Positions 24,257 to 33,198 of a DNA stretch of 64,000 bases are shown piece after piece. The stretch's first letter is position 1; every line of letters begins with the position of its first letter. Source of the stretch: Pontibacterium sinense (GTDB lineage Bacteria; Pseudomonadota; Gammaproteobacteria; Pseudomonadales; Balneatricaceae); NCBI RefSeq assembly GCF_015209595.1, contig NZ_JADEYS010000009.1:1-64000 (forward strand), in the 5' to 3' direction. The position numbers and the translations under genes were made by a program. The notes below the pieces were generated by a model that had not been told where the DNA came from, did not search any database, and was given only the letters and a program-made list of their open reading frames with translations.

Positions 24257-24564
24257 ACGCGATATAACCTTTTGATTTGTGTGCGGATAAACCTTTGGCC
24301 CAAGATAAAACGGTCGCAGGCAATCGGCCAAGGTGGTTGTCGGCGATGGTCATGGGCGTCGAAATGAATGCCTTGATTTGTTAGCACCCGAAAAAGCGTT
24401 AATGATTAACCATACGGGTGTGGCTCTCTCTGCAGACAATAATTAAATGCGAAACCAGCAGAGATACAGAGTACGTCGGTTTCCAACACATCTATGCTGC
24501 TGCCGGATAAGCAACGCCGGTCCCAAGAAACTATAAAGATGTGTAGCAAAAGAGGATCATAATA

Positions 24565-26274
24565 ATGACAACGCCTGCAGCTATCCAAACCTCGTTGAGG
24601 GGTGATAATGCACTGCCACTGCGTCCAGCCAGTCAGGTCATGGATCTGGAACGCCTCGGTGCTCTGCACCAGAGCCGCCTGAGTTTTATGCGTACATTGG
24701 TACGCCGTATCATGCGTGAGCGCTGGCAGATTGAGCCTGCTCGTTTCGAGCTGGATAATGATGGCTATGGCACCGTCGTGTATGAGGTGCATGCACCCCA
24801 CGGCCTGTTCAGCTTTGTATTGTTCTCCGACTATCTGTCACCAGAAGAGCGCAACGACCGCGTAATCGCCACTAAGTGGGATCTCACGATGGCGTTGGTA
24901 GAAGGTTCTGTCGACGATATCTATCTGGAAAAACTGCGCCAGAATGTGCCTAAACAGGAAGCTGGTCGCGTTGATGCACGTGTGTTTGTCCTCTCCCGTG
25001 CCAACCGCAGTGCGCGTAACTTTGACTACGTTGTTGATCAGCTGTCTCAAGGTGAGCAGCCGGATGTCGAAAAGATTGCCAAGGTCGGTTATCTGTACCG
25101 CACCACTGCTGTATACGGCAGCGGCAAACTGGGCATGGCTGACTGGGAAAAAGTCCGTACCAAACATAAAGATTTCGCCCGCCCGTTTGCTGGCGAGATG
25201 TTTGTCTGCCTGATGCTGCGTAACTTCAGCCTGACTCAGGCGGAACATATTGCACGTCACAAATCCCCAGAGACTTTCCAGCCGATGGACGCGGATATCA
25301 AGCGTTACTTCGGTATCGGTAACTCTACCGGTCTGGGTATGGCGCCGTATCTGGTGAACCACCCGCTGCTGATCAATCAGTGGATCGAGATGCGCGAGTT
25401 GGCACTGGCCCGCATCCGTGTACTGGGTAACATCAATAACCGCACCCGTCAGGGACTCGACGAACTGATCGAGCGTTGCGCACTGCATACCGCTGAAACC
25501 ATCACTGAAGATGAGTGGCAGACCAACAACAATCAGCTGGTACTGAAAGATCTGGACGCGCTCAAAGCGTACATCGACAGCGACTTCAATGACTGGAATG
25601 CCCTGCTGAACTGGAGTGAAGAACACTGCTCCGTACAAGGTCAGGAGATGCTGGTTTCCATCATGCTGGAGCTGTATCCAGAGCTGGTTGATGATCTGGA
25701 AGAGTATCACTCCGCTGAAGAGTTTTTGGATCTGGACCCGCTGATGCCGTTGCAGACGCTGAAGTCTGTGATCGAAACCCGCTACGACTGGGCTTTGGAT
25801 ATCGATTTTGATGCCGAAGGCGCACGTGAAACCTGCTGGTACCGTTCCGAAGAGAAGATGGAACCGCGTCTGGGCAGCGTGGCGGATGCTGAAGCGAAGA
25901 ACAAACAGATGGCGCTGGGTGTCGGTTACGCAGTGCGCAAGTGCTACGACCAGCTGAGCGAATACATGCAGGAACACCCGGACCACACCACCGCCCGCTT
26001 TATGGTGGCCCGTCCGAAGATGCGCGGTATCGTGCGTCGTATCCAGAGCATGAATCGCTGCATCTACGGTGATATTCAGGCGAACCTGCTGGATCGCAAT
26101 ATCCTGCCGATGCACTTGCTGCGCTGCAAGCTGGCATTCTTTGGTGTGAGCAAGTTTGATCCACGTTCCCGTCTGTGGGTACGTAACACGATGTTCCAGG
26201 GCGCACCACTGCTGGAAGATATCGGACAAACTTTTAACGATGACTGGTTCATGCCACTGTCGCCAAAGCAGTAA
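24565..26274 (+). CDS. 569-aa protein of unknown function in the catabolic regulon
   Basis: I do not recognise this family. The protein is soluble and without signal peptide or membrane segments. Notable stretches are RRIMRERWQIEPARFELDND, VVYEVHAPHGLFSFVLFSDYL, GDIQANLLDRNILPMHLLRC and a C-terminal RSRLWVRNTMFQGAPLL. Many arginines and aromatic residues suggest an enzyme or oligomeric binding protein. AGAGGA precedes the ATG by 9 nt. It is followed 11 nt later by a DUF3726 gene, and the LysR-type operator lies upstream. A long open frame on the opposite strand is a codon-bias shadow. Confidence 0.85.
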   Translation: MTTPAAIQTSLRGDNALPLRPASQVMDLERLGALHQSRLSFMRTLVRRIMRERWQIEPARFELDNDGYGTVVYEVHAPHGLFSFVLFSDYLSPEERNDRVIATKWDLTMALVEGSVDDIYLEKLRQNVPKQEAGRVDARVFVLSRANRSARNFDYVVDQLSQGEQPDVEKIAKVGYLYRTTAVYGSGKLGMADWEKVRTKHKDFARPFAGEMFVCLMLRNFSLTQAEHIARHKSPETFQPMDADIKRYFGIGNSTGLGMAPYLVNHPLLINQWIEMRELALARIRVLGNINNRTRQGLDELIERCALHTAETITEDEWQTNNNQLVLKDLDALKAYIDSDFNDWNALLNWSEEHCSVQGQEMLVSIMLELYPELVDDLEEYHSAEEFLDLDPLMPLQTLKSVIETRYDWALDIDFDAEGARETCWYRSEEKMEPRLGSVADAEAKNKQMALGVGYAVRKCYDQLSEYMQEHPDHTTARFMVARPKMRGIVRRIQSMNRCIYGDIQANLLDRNILPMHLLRCKLAFFGVSKFDPRSRLWVRNTMFQGAPLLEDIGQTFNDDWFMPLSPKQ

Positions 26275-26285
26275 GGAGAAGCACA

Positions 26286-27035
26286 ATGAATATTTCTATG
26301 AATGAACTGAAAGCTGCTCTGCGCCGCTGCTTTGAAGCGACCGGTTACTTCGTGGGTAACTACGAAGATGCCGCCAACATGATTCTGTGGCTGGAAAAAC
26401 ACGGTTTGAACGGTCTGGGTGAACTGCAGCGTGCGCTGCCTTACATCGATCAGGATCGGGAAAAACCACTGGGCAGCGTTGTCTATGAAGACAGCACATC
26501 TGCGATCATCGACAGCCACGGTCGCAGTGCACTGAACTGCATCGCTGCGTCGGTTGATCTGGCCCACGCGAAAGCGCTGGAAAGCGGTATCGCCACCGTA
26601 ACCGTACACAACTGTCATAACCGTATGTTCATCCTGAAAGCCCTGACAGACTGCGGTCGTCGCGGCATCAGCGTGGCAGCATACTGGCAGAACGGCAGCC
26701 AGAAAGTGACCGAACACACCGCTGCAATCAAGGCGGGTCAACGCTACCCAAGCTACAGCGAAGCGACTACCAGCCTGGAAACCAGTGAAGTCGATGCGCA
26801 AGCACTGACCATTATCTGCAGCTCCCGTGTTGACCTGACCTCGTCCCTGCAGGAGTCTCGTGGCAACAGCGAAGCCCGTTACATCAGCGCTGAGCAGGTT
26901 GCGAAGAATAAAGACTTAACCGTTGAACACGGTGTAGAAATTGACGATGAACTCTGGGCAGAGATCAATCGTCTGGGTGCTGGCGTGCTGGTTGAAAACA
27001 GCGAAGCTTCCCGCCAAGGCGCCGGTGGCCGTTAA
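26286..27035 (+). CDS. DUF3726 protein
   Basis: The 249-residue protein begins MNISMNELKAALRRCFEATGYFVGNYEDAANMILWLEKHGLNGLGEL, the pattern of DUF3726 proteins, which are about this length and have no established function. A later segment (IATVTVHNCHNRMFILKALTDCGRRGISV) carries His and Cys residues that could bind metal or act in catalysis. AAGGAG lies 8 nt before the ATG and the gene is 11 nt after the 569-aa gene, so the two are translationally linked. A strong terminator follows at 27144. Confidence 0.8.
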   Translation: MNISMNELKAALRRCFEATGYFVGNYEDAANMILWLEKHGLNGLGELQRALPYIDQDREKPLGSVVYEDSTSAIIDSHGRSALNCIAASVDLAHAKALESGIATVTVHNCHNRMFILKALTDCGRRGISVAAYWQNGSQKVTEHTAAIKAGQRYPSYSEATTSLETSEVDAQALTIICSSRVDLTSSLQESRGNSEARYISAEQVAKNKDLTVEHGVEIDDELWAEINRLGAGVLVENSEASRQGAGGR

Positions 27036-27143
27036 GCCAACGCGTCGATAAGTACCAACAAGCAAGAGTTCCATCTGTGGGGAGGTCCGTAACAACACCA
27101 ACCCACACCTATCATTTGCGTCCGTTGATTGGATTTCGCCATG

Positions 27144-27169
27144 CGCCCTCCCTGTGAGGGCGTTTTTTT
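27144..27169 (+). terminator. Terminator after the DUF3726 gene
   Basis: CGCCCTC (27144-27150), a 5-nt loop and GAGGGCG (27156-27162) are followed by seven T residues. It is a textbook rho-independent terminator. Confidence 0.9.
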
Positions 27170-27186
27170 GCCTGTAATTTCTCCAC

Positions 27187-28370
27187 TTCAATTACGGTGT
27201 AGCAAAACCTGTGCGATCAGATGTAGGGCTGCCCTTTAGGCTGCCGGTCGGATAAATCCGACCCTACAGGGTCTTGATCGACTACCTCGTTCCCATGCTC
27301 CCGCGTGGGAATGCATACAGCGGCGACATATCACCCAGCCTACTGAAAACGTCCGTATGGGTTCCCACGGAGGACCATGGGAACCAGAAATACAGGGTCT
27401 TGATCGATTACCTCGTTCCCACGCTCCCGCGTGGGAATGCATACAACGGCGACATATCACCCGGCCTACCGATGACTTCCGTATGGGTTCCCACGGAGGA
27501 CCATAGGAACCAGAAATATGGGAACCAGACATTCCGCCACCTCAATTACGGTGTAGCAACACTTGTGCGATCAGATGCAGCGCAGCCCGTTAGGCTGCCG
27601 GTCGGATAAATCCGACCCTACAGGGTCTTGATCGACTACCTCGTTCCCACGTGGGAATGCATACAGCGGCGACATACCACCCAGCCTACTGAAAACGTCC
27701 GTATGGGTTCCCACGGAGGACCATGGTAACCAGAAGTATGGGAACCAGACATTCCGCCACCTCAATTACGGTGTAACAAAACTTGTGCGATCAGATGTAG
27801 GGCAGCGCTTTAGGCTGCCGGTCGGATAAATCCGACCCTACAGGGTCTGATCGACTACCTCGTTCCCATGCTCCCGCGTGGGAATGCATACAGCGGTTAT
27901 TACCACCCAGCTATCCGATGACTTCCATATGGATTCCCACGGAGGACCGTGGGAACCAGAAACGACCCTGTACCACAGCCTTAACGCGCGCCCCACACAC
28001 GGCAATACAAACCGGGGCTGCTTCGTTCCCACGCTCCCGCGTGGGAATGCACACAGCGGTTATTACCATTCAGCTAACCATAACTTCCATATGGATTCCC
28101 ACGGAGGACCGTGGTAACCAGAAGCAACCCCGCGCCACAGCCTCAACGCGACAACCCCACACACCCGGCCGAGGATCATCTCGTTCCCACGCTCCCGCGT
28201 GGGAATGCATACAGCGGTTATTACCATTCAGCTAACCGATAACTTCCATATGGATTCCCACGGAGGACCGTGGGAACCAGAAATACACCACACCGAACAG
28301 ATGCAGCGCAGCCCTTTAGGCTGCCAGTCGGATAAATCCGACCCTACAGGGTCTTGATCAATTCACAGAC
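27187..28370. repeat. Array of composite palindromic repeats (family B)
   Basis: Three modules recur in the same order. One is GGTCGGAT-AA-ATCCGACC hairpins (27246, 27600, 27820, 28325 areas). The second is TCGTTCCCACGCTCCCGCGT-type stem-loops at about 27287, 27412, 27640, 27859, 28023 and 28180. The third is GGTTCCCACGGAGGACCATG-type segments at about 27359, 27485, 27703, 27932, 28094 and 28254. Some copies are joined by an ATTACGGTGTAGCA linker. Single units in reverse orientation lie at 41985-42150 and 50310-50400. No protein coding is credible across this 1.2 kb. Confidence 0.9.
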
Positions 28371-28546
28371 TCAATACGATGCCGTATATACCTTGCCATA
28401 CGTTCGAAGCTGTAAAAGGTTGTAAACACGATGTAAATGAAGCTTGCCAAAGGGGTAGGCAACACACTAGGTTTAGGGACAGAGCGCGTACCTCGAGTGC
28501 GCTGCATATAATAACAATAACTTCAGGTCGTACGGATCAATATCCG

Positions 28547-29275
28547 ATGAATACAGACTCTAAAATACTAGTGGTCGATGACGAAGCACTGACTCGCGAG
28601 TGCCTCAGTAGCTATTTCAAGGAGGAAGGCTATACCGTTTTCACGGCAGATACCGCTGAACAGGCAGAAGCCATTCTCAGCAGCGAAGCGATTGACGTGG
28701 TGCTGTTGGATATCCGTTTGCCCGGAAAAGACGGTTTAACCCTGACCCGCGAACTGCGCGTGCATACCGAAGTCGGCATTATTCTGGTCACCGGCCGTCT
28801 GGATGAGGTGGATCGCCTGATCGGTCTGGAGTGTGGCGCGGATGACTATGTCACCAAGCCGTTTAATCCCCGTGAGATTCTGGCACGTACCAAAAATCTG
28901 GTGCGACGCGTCCGCCATTGCAGTCACGCCAAACCCACCGACTCCCTGCCCCACACCTTTAAATCCTTTGAGCGTTGGAAACTGAATCTGGACCGCCGCC
29001 AATTGATTGACGAGCAACAGCAAGCGATACAGCTGACCGAAGGTGAGTTCCAGCTGCTGAATACGCTAATGATCCATGCAGGGCGCGTCATGACCCGTGA
29101 AGAGATTCTGGAACAGATTCGCAACCGGGAATGGGTACCGAGCGATCGCACGGTGGATGTGCTGATCGGCCGTCTGCGCCGTAAGCTGGGCGATGATCCC
29201 GCCAACCCTAAAACCATCCTCACCGTACACGGGGCCGGATACCTGTTTACCCCCAAACCCGTGGATATGGCATGA
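28547..29275 (+). CDS. OmpR-family response regulator, TorR-like
   Basis: The 242-residue protein has a receiver domain beginning SKILVVDDEALTRECL, with phosphorylation Asp55 in VVLLDIRLPG and Lys in DDYVTKPF. It ends in a winged helix (about 150-235) with RTVDVLIGRLRRKLGDDP. It resembles TorR throughout (VGIILVTGR, LIGLECGADDYVTKPF). The frame is open 168 nt further upstream, but the ATG at 28547 is where the receiver begins. Its stop overlaps the ATG of the binding protein (ATGA), so the genes are coupled. Confidence 0.9.
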   Translation: MNTDSKILVVDDEALTRECLSSYFKEEGYTVFTADTAEQAEAILSSEAIDVVLLDIRLPGKDGLTLTRELRVHTEVGIILVTGRLDEVDRLIGLECGADDYVTKPFNPREILARTKNLVRRVRHCSHAKPTDSLPHTFKSFERWKLNLDRRQLIDEQQQAIQLTEGEFQLLNTLMIHAGRVMTREEILEQIRNREWVPSDRTVDVLIGRLRRKLGDDPANPKTILTVHGAGYLFTPKPVDMA

Positions 29276-30060
29276 GAGGCATTCGGCTGGCAGTGCTCAC
29301 GCTGCTGGCTTTCGTTTTCATCTACGCCCCTGCCAGCAACGCCCGATCTCTCACCGCCTGCGGCCATCCGTTCTATCCACCCGTATCCTGGGCGCAGGGA
29401 GATCAGCTCATCGGGCTGGCACCGGCAGTGACCCGTCAACTGTTTGCTGAGCTGGGTTACCACGTTCAGCTCAGCGCCAACTACAACTGGAAACGTTGCT
29501 TGCTGGAAGTGCAGCTGGGTAATGTCGATGTTGTGGTCGCGGCCTATCGCATTCCGAGCCGCGAGCAGTATCTATGGTTCAGTCAGGAACCGGTTATTGC
29601 CGACCCCGTCGCACTGTTTGTGAATCGACAGACGCCGATCAGTTTTACAGGGCTGGGCGATCTGCGTAGTAAAACAGCGGGGTTACTGCTGGGAGACAGC
29701 TTCGGTGAGCAGTTCGACCGCTTTCTACAGGAAAACACCCGTATCGAGCATGTATCACGCAACCGGCAGAATTTTGAAAAGCTTGCCCGTCGGCGGATCG
29801 ATTTTATGCCGGTGGGTTTGTTAAGTGGCCGCTTACAGAGCCGGAAAATGGGCTTTCATGAACAGGTGATGCCACTGGACTACCGTGTCAGTATCGAGTT
29901 TTATTATCTGGCCGTGGGTCACCAGAGCGACCTGAAAAAGCACCTGCCCTTTATCAATAATCGTCTGCAAGAGATGCATCAGGACGGCACGATCAAACGG
30001 CTCACCGATCGCTACAGCCTTAAATATCTCGATGCCCCCGAACATCTCAATCAAAGGTGA
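29272..30060 (+). CDS. Periplasmic solute-binding protein family 3, sensor partner
   Basis: The 262-residue protein has a signal peptide (about 1-24, LAVLTLLAFVFIYAPASNA) and a family 3 binding fold with GHPFYPPVSW, GLAPAVTRQLFAELGY and LGNVDVVVAAYRIPSREQYLWFSQEPV. Encoded between a response regulator and a hybrid kinase, it probably senses a ligand for the kinase, as TorT does for TorS, and is not part of a transporter since no permease is adjacent. Ligand unknown. Confidence 0.85.
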   Translation: MRGIRLAVLTLLAFVFIYAPASNARSLTACGHPFYPPVSWAQGDQLIGLAPAVTRQLFAELGYHVQLSANYNWKRCLLEVQLGNVDVVVAAYRIPSREQYLWFSQEPVIADPVALFVNRQTPISFTGLGDLRSKTAGLLLGDSFGEQFDRFLQENTRIEHVSRNRQNFEKLARRRIDFMPVGLLSGRLQSRKMGFHEQVMPLDYRVSIEFYYLAVGHQSDLKKHLPFINNRLQEMHQDGTIKRLTDRYSLKYLDAPEHLNQR

Positions 30061-30070
30061 CTGATCACAT

Positions 30071-32401
30071 ATGAAAGGACCAAAAGGACTGCTGCCTAAA
30101 ATAGCCCGCTATTCCAGCGAACACCCACTGGGATATCGGGTGATGGTGTATGTGTGCGCCTGTAGCTTTCTTTTTATCCTGCTCTCAACCGCATTACAGC
30201 TCACGCTCGATTACCGACGCGAGCATAAAGCCATTGATCAACAGATCGAGCTGATCCGCAGCAGTTACCTCGCCAGTCTTGCGAAAAGCCTCTGGGACCT
30301 GGATCAGGGCCAGATCGAATTGCAGCTCAAGGGGATTCAGAACCTGCCCGATGTGGCCTATCTGTCACTGGACAGCAAAGACGTGAACATCGAAGGTTTA
30401 ACCCTTCCCTCACCGGATCACCGCGTGCAGACCCACAGCTTTGAACTGGTGCATAGTACGCAGCAAACACTGCGTACCCTTGGGCGCCTGGATGTCAGTT
30501 TTGACCTGCACGCCATCAACACCCGTATTCTCAAGCGTAGTTTTAGTGTTTTCTTAAATCAGACCCTGCTGGTGTTACTGATCGTTTTAGTGATTCTGGT
30601 GATCTTTCAGCGCCAGATCACCCGCCACCTAGAAGCGATGGCCAACTACAGCCGTAACATAGGGGCAGGAGAGCTGGAACACAGCCTGCAACTCAGCCGC
30701 CAGTCACCGAAAAAACGTGATGAACTGGATCAGCTGGTTACCGCATTGAACGATATGCGTCAGTCGATTCGCCTCGATATCGCCCGCCGCGAACAGCAAG
30801 AACAACGGTTGCGCTATAACCGTGACCAGCTGCAAGAGATGGTTGAACGACGGACGTTGAGCCTGCAAACGGCGAAAGAAGCCGCCGAGGAAGCCAGCAA
30901 CGCTAAGTCACGTTTCCTCTCGACCATGAGCCATGAGATCCGCACCCCAATGAACGGAATGCTGGGGATGATCCAGCTACTGGAAAGCAGCGAGCTGGAC
31001 GCCAAGCAGCGCGAATATATACGGGTGTTGCACGATTCCACCAATGCCCTGCTGGAAACCTTTAACAACGTGCTGGAATACGGGCGTTTGGTGGAAGGCG
31101 CATACAGCGTCAGTCCCACCCGCTTTTCCCTGCATAATTTGCTGCACAACCTCACGACCTTGCTGTCACCGGAAGCAGATCGCAAGAAACTAAATCTGAC
31201 ATTAGATTATGCCGATGATGTAGCCGATCTTTGTCTGGCCGAAGAGAGCAGCCTTCGCCAGATTCTGACCAATCTGCTCGCCAATGCGATTAAATTTACC
31301 GATCGGGGAGCCGTCCAGTTGCGCGTGCGCTGTATCGAACAGACAGCCACATGCCAGAAACTACGTTTTGAAATTTCCGACTCCGGCATTGGTATTGAAC
31401 CGGAGCTACAAGAGCATATTTTTGACCGTTTCACTCAGGCCGACGAGACCATCACCCGCCGTTTTGGTGGTACAGGTTTAGGACTGGCGATCTGCAAAGA
31501 GCTGGCTGAACATCAGAGCGGGGAAATCGGCCTCAATAGCCAGCCCGGCAAAGGTAGTACATTCTGGCTTGAGATAGAGCTATCACTGGCAGACTCAGGG
31601 CCGTCCATCTCTCAGCCAGTAGCCAACATACAGGGATCAATTACCCCGCAACGTATCCTTCTGGTCGAAGATGTGGAGATCAATCAGCAGGTTGTGCTCG
31701 GATTATTGGAAGAGCATCAGCACAAGGTGACAATTGCCGGAGACGGAATCCTCGCACTGGAGTTAGGCCAACAGCAGCGCTTCGATCTGATCCTGATGGA
31801 TATGCACCTACCGGGGCTGAGCGGCATCGAGGTCAGCCGTCGTCTGACCAATGATCCAGACTGTATCAATCAACACACCCGGATCATTGCGCTGACTGCC
31901 AGCGTGAGACCCGAAGATATCCATAACTATCTTGAGGCCGGAATCAGCAGCGTCATCGCCAAGCCAGTACAAAAAGAGCAGCTTTTCGCCGCTATTATGG
32001 GGCTATCTCCACTGCCCGACCCTTTACCCCAAACCAGTACCGAGCCAGCCGATGATATGAATAATGTTCCGCTGTTGGATCAGAGTATTGTGGGGGTCCA
32101 TCTACAGATGCTGGGCGCGGACAAGCTCGCAACGCTGATGAAAGGATTCTGCAACGTATTTGATGAACTCTGGCCCAGCCTGCAGAACAGTATCGCGGCG
32201 GGTGATGCCTACGATTGCGGACAGCTGGCCCATAAACTCGCAGGCGCCTGCGATACGATTGGATTTTCCCGAGCCAGCCACGTCCTGCGTAAGTTAGAAG
32301 ACTTGGCGGATCAGGGCACTCTGCCTGAAGACGCTCTGCTGGAAGAGTTGAGTCACACGATGGACCGTTCGCTGGCATTGGCCCGTGACTGGAAGGCCTG
32401 A
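30071..32401 (+). CDS. Tripartite hybrid sensor histidine kinase, TorS-like
   Basis: The 776-residue inner-membrane kinase has two helices (about 25-47 and 164-185) around a periplasmic sensor, then a HAMP-like linker. The transmitter holds His288 in [34 protein letters not shown] and [10 protein letters not shown] receiver follows ([14 protein letters not shown], acceptor Asp in [10 protein letters not shown]), then an Hpt domain with the acceptor His in [15 protein letters not shown]. This is the full His-Asp-His phosphorelay that feeds the response regulator upstream. It begins 10 nt after the binding protein. Confidence 0.93.
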   Translation: MKGPKGLLPKIARYSSEHPLGYRVMVYVCACSFLFILLSTALQLTLDYRREHKAIDQQIELIRSSYLASLAKSLWDLDQGQIELQLKGIQNLPDVAYLSLDSKDVNIEGLTLPSPDHRVQTHSFELVHSTQQTLRTLGRLDVSFDLHAINTRILKRSFSVFLNQTLLVLLIVLVILVIFQRQITRHLEAMANYSRNIGAGELEHSLQLSRQSPKKRDELDQLVTALNDMRQSIRLDIARREQQEQRLRYNRDQLQEMVERRTLSLQTAKEAAEEASNAKSRFLSTMSHEIRTPMNGMLGMIQLLESSELDAKQREYIRVLHDSTNALLETFNNVLEYGRLVEGAYSVSPTRFSLHNLLHNLTTLLSPEADRKKLNLTLDYADDVADLCLAEESSLRQILTNLLANAIKFTDRGAVQLRVRCIEQTATCQKLRFEISDSGIGIEPELQEHIFDRFTQADETITRRFGGTGLGLAICKELAEHQSGEIGLNSQPGKGSTFWLEIELSLADSGPSISQPVANIQGSITPQRILLVEDVEINQQVVLGLLEEHQHKVTIAGDGILALELGQQQRFDLILMDMHLPGLSGIEVSRRLTNDPDCINQHTRIIALTASVRPEDIHNYLEAGISSVIAKPVQKEQLFAAIMGLSPLPDPLPQTSTEPADDMNNVPLLDQSIVGVHLQMLGADKLATLMKGFCNVFDELWPSLQNSIAAGDAYDCGQLAHKLAGACDTIGFSRASHVLRKLEDLADQGTLPEDALLEELSHTMDRSLALARDWKA

Positions 32402-32408
32402 TCGATCA

Positions 32409-33083
32409 TTAACGGTTAACCCGGCCATAGATCGCTACAGGCTGCCCTACCATATACGCCCAGAATTGGTCACCGTAGGAGAAGTGCCACCACTCCTGCG
32501 GATAGTTCACAAATCCCACACGCTGCATCACATCCAGCAAGTGTTGGCGGTTATGCTGTGCGTGCTCAGACAACCCCGCGCAGTCACTCTCACACAAGGT
32601 TGGCGGCACCCGGCTCCAATCCGCAATCTCCATACCGAAATCCAGCACTGTACCGCGCTCATCCACCAGCTCTACATCCACTGCGGCACCGGTTGAATGT
32701 GGCGGCGTATTGATCGTTCCATCTGGCCGACTCGGAGCCGACACTAACTGTGTTGACGTCACATACGCCTGCTGGTCACTCAGATCCGGTTGATCCTGTT
32801 TCACCTGAGCCAGATGATTTACAAACAACATCTGTTGCACTGCCGCGCTGCGATACCCTTCATACAACCGTAGATAGATACCCTCGGGTAAAAGCGCCTG
32901 CGCTTGAATCAGTCGATCCCTCACACCCTGCCGAACCCAGCAATAATCGGGTTCTGTCTCCGGGCATTCCGGTGGAGGCCCGACTCTCAGATCTGAACAC
33001 TGGGTAAGGTCCACCAGCGGTTCATGACACTCATTCACCGGTATGGCCTGTATGTCGGGTGATGATGGCGTTAATCCATTCAT
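32409..33083 (-). CDS. D-alanyl-D-alanine dipeptidase (VanX/DdpX family)
   Basis: The 224-residue zinc enzyme shows PHSTGAAVDVELVD with His129 and Asp136, and QEWWHFSYGDQFW with catalytic Glu197 and His200. It also has the substrate Arg in EGYRSAAVQQ. DdpX-type enzymes cleave D-Ala-D-Ala, for peptidoglycan recycling in Gram-negatives; VanX does this for vancomycin resistance. No vanA or vanH genes are present. I use the ATG at 33083; the frame upstream to 33245 covers the TRAP operon terminator and is not coding. It converges on the histidine kinase gene. Confidence 0.9.
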   Translation of the reverse strand: MNGLTPSSPDIQAIPVNECHEPLVDLTQCSDLRVGPPPECPETEPDYCWVRQGVRDRLIQAQALLPEGIYLRLYEGYRSAAVQQMLFVNHLAQVKQDQPDLSDQQAYVTSTQLVSAPSRPDGTINTPPHSTGAAVDVELVDERGTVLDFGMEIADWSRVPPTLCESDCAGLSEHAQHNRQHLLDVMQRVGFVNYPQEWWHFSYGDQFWAYMVGQPVAIYGRVNR

Positions 33084-33106
33084 GGAGTTTTTCTCTACTG
33101 TGCAAA

Positions 33107-33146
33107 AACGAAAAAAACCCTGTGGAGCCCAATCCACAGGGTTTGT
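33107..33146 (-). terminator. Terminator of the TRAP transporter operon
   Basis: On the minus strand, AACCCTGTGGATTGGGCTCC and CACAGGG pair through CCCTGTGGA/TCCACAGGG and are followed by TTTTTTTCG. It lies about 55 nt past the DctM stop codon. Confidence 0.85.
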
Positions 33147-33198
33147 GTACGGAGTTACAGCATTACACCATGCATCCGTTATTTTATCTGCCAACCGA

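Noticed and set aside
24838-26286. Long minus-strand open frame (482 codons) antisense to the 569-aa gene
   Set aside because: The plus-strand frame has a ribosome site, an operon partner and an upstream operator. The antisense product is Gln/His/Thr-rich with no recognisable motif.
27236-28235. Several frames through the repeat array encoding SHGPPWEP-type peptides
   Set aside because: The peptides are translations of the palindromic modules in several frames.
27187-28370. CRISPR array
   Set aside because: Repeats are palindromic, of mixed length and order, and the sequence between them is itself repeated. No unique spacers or cas genes are present.
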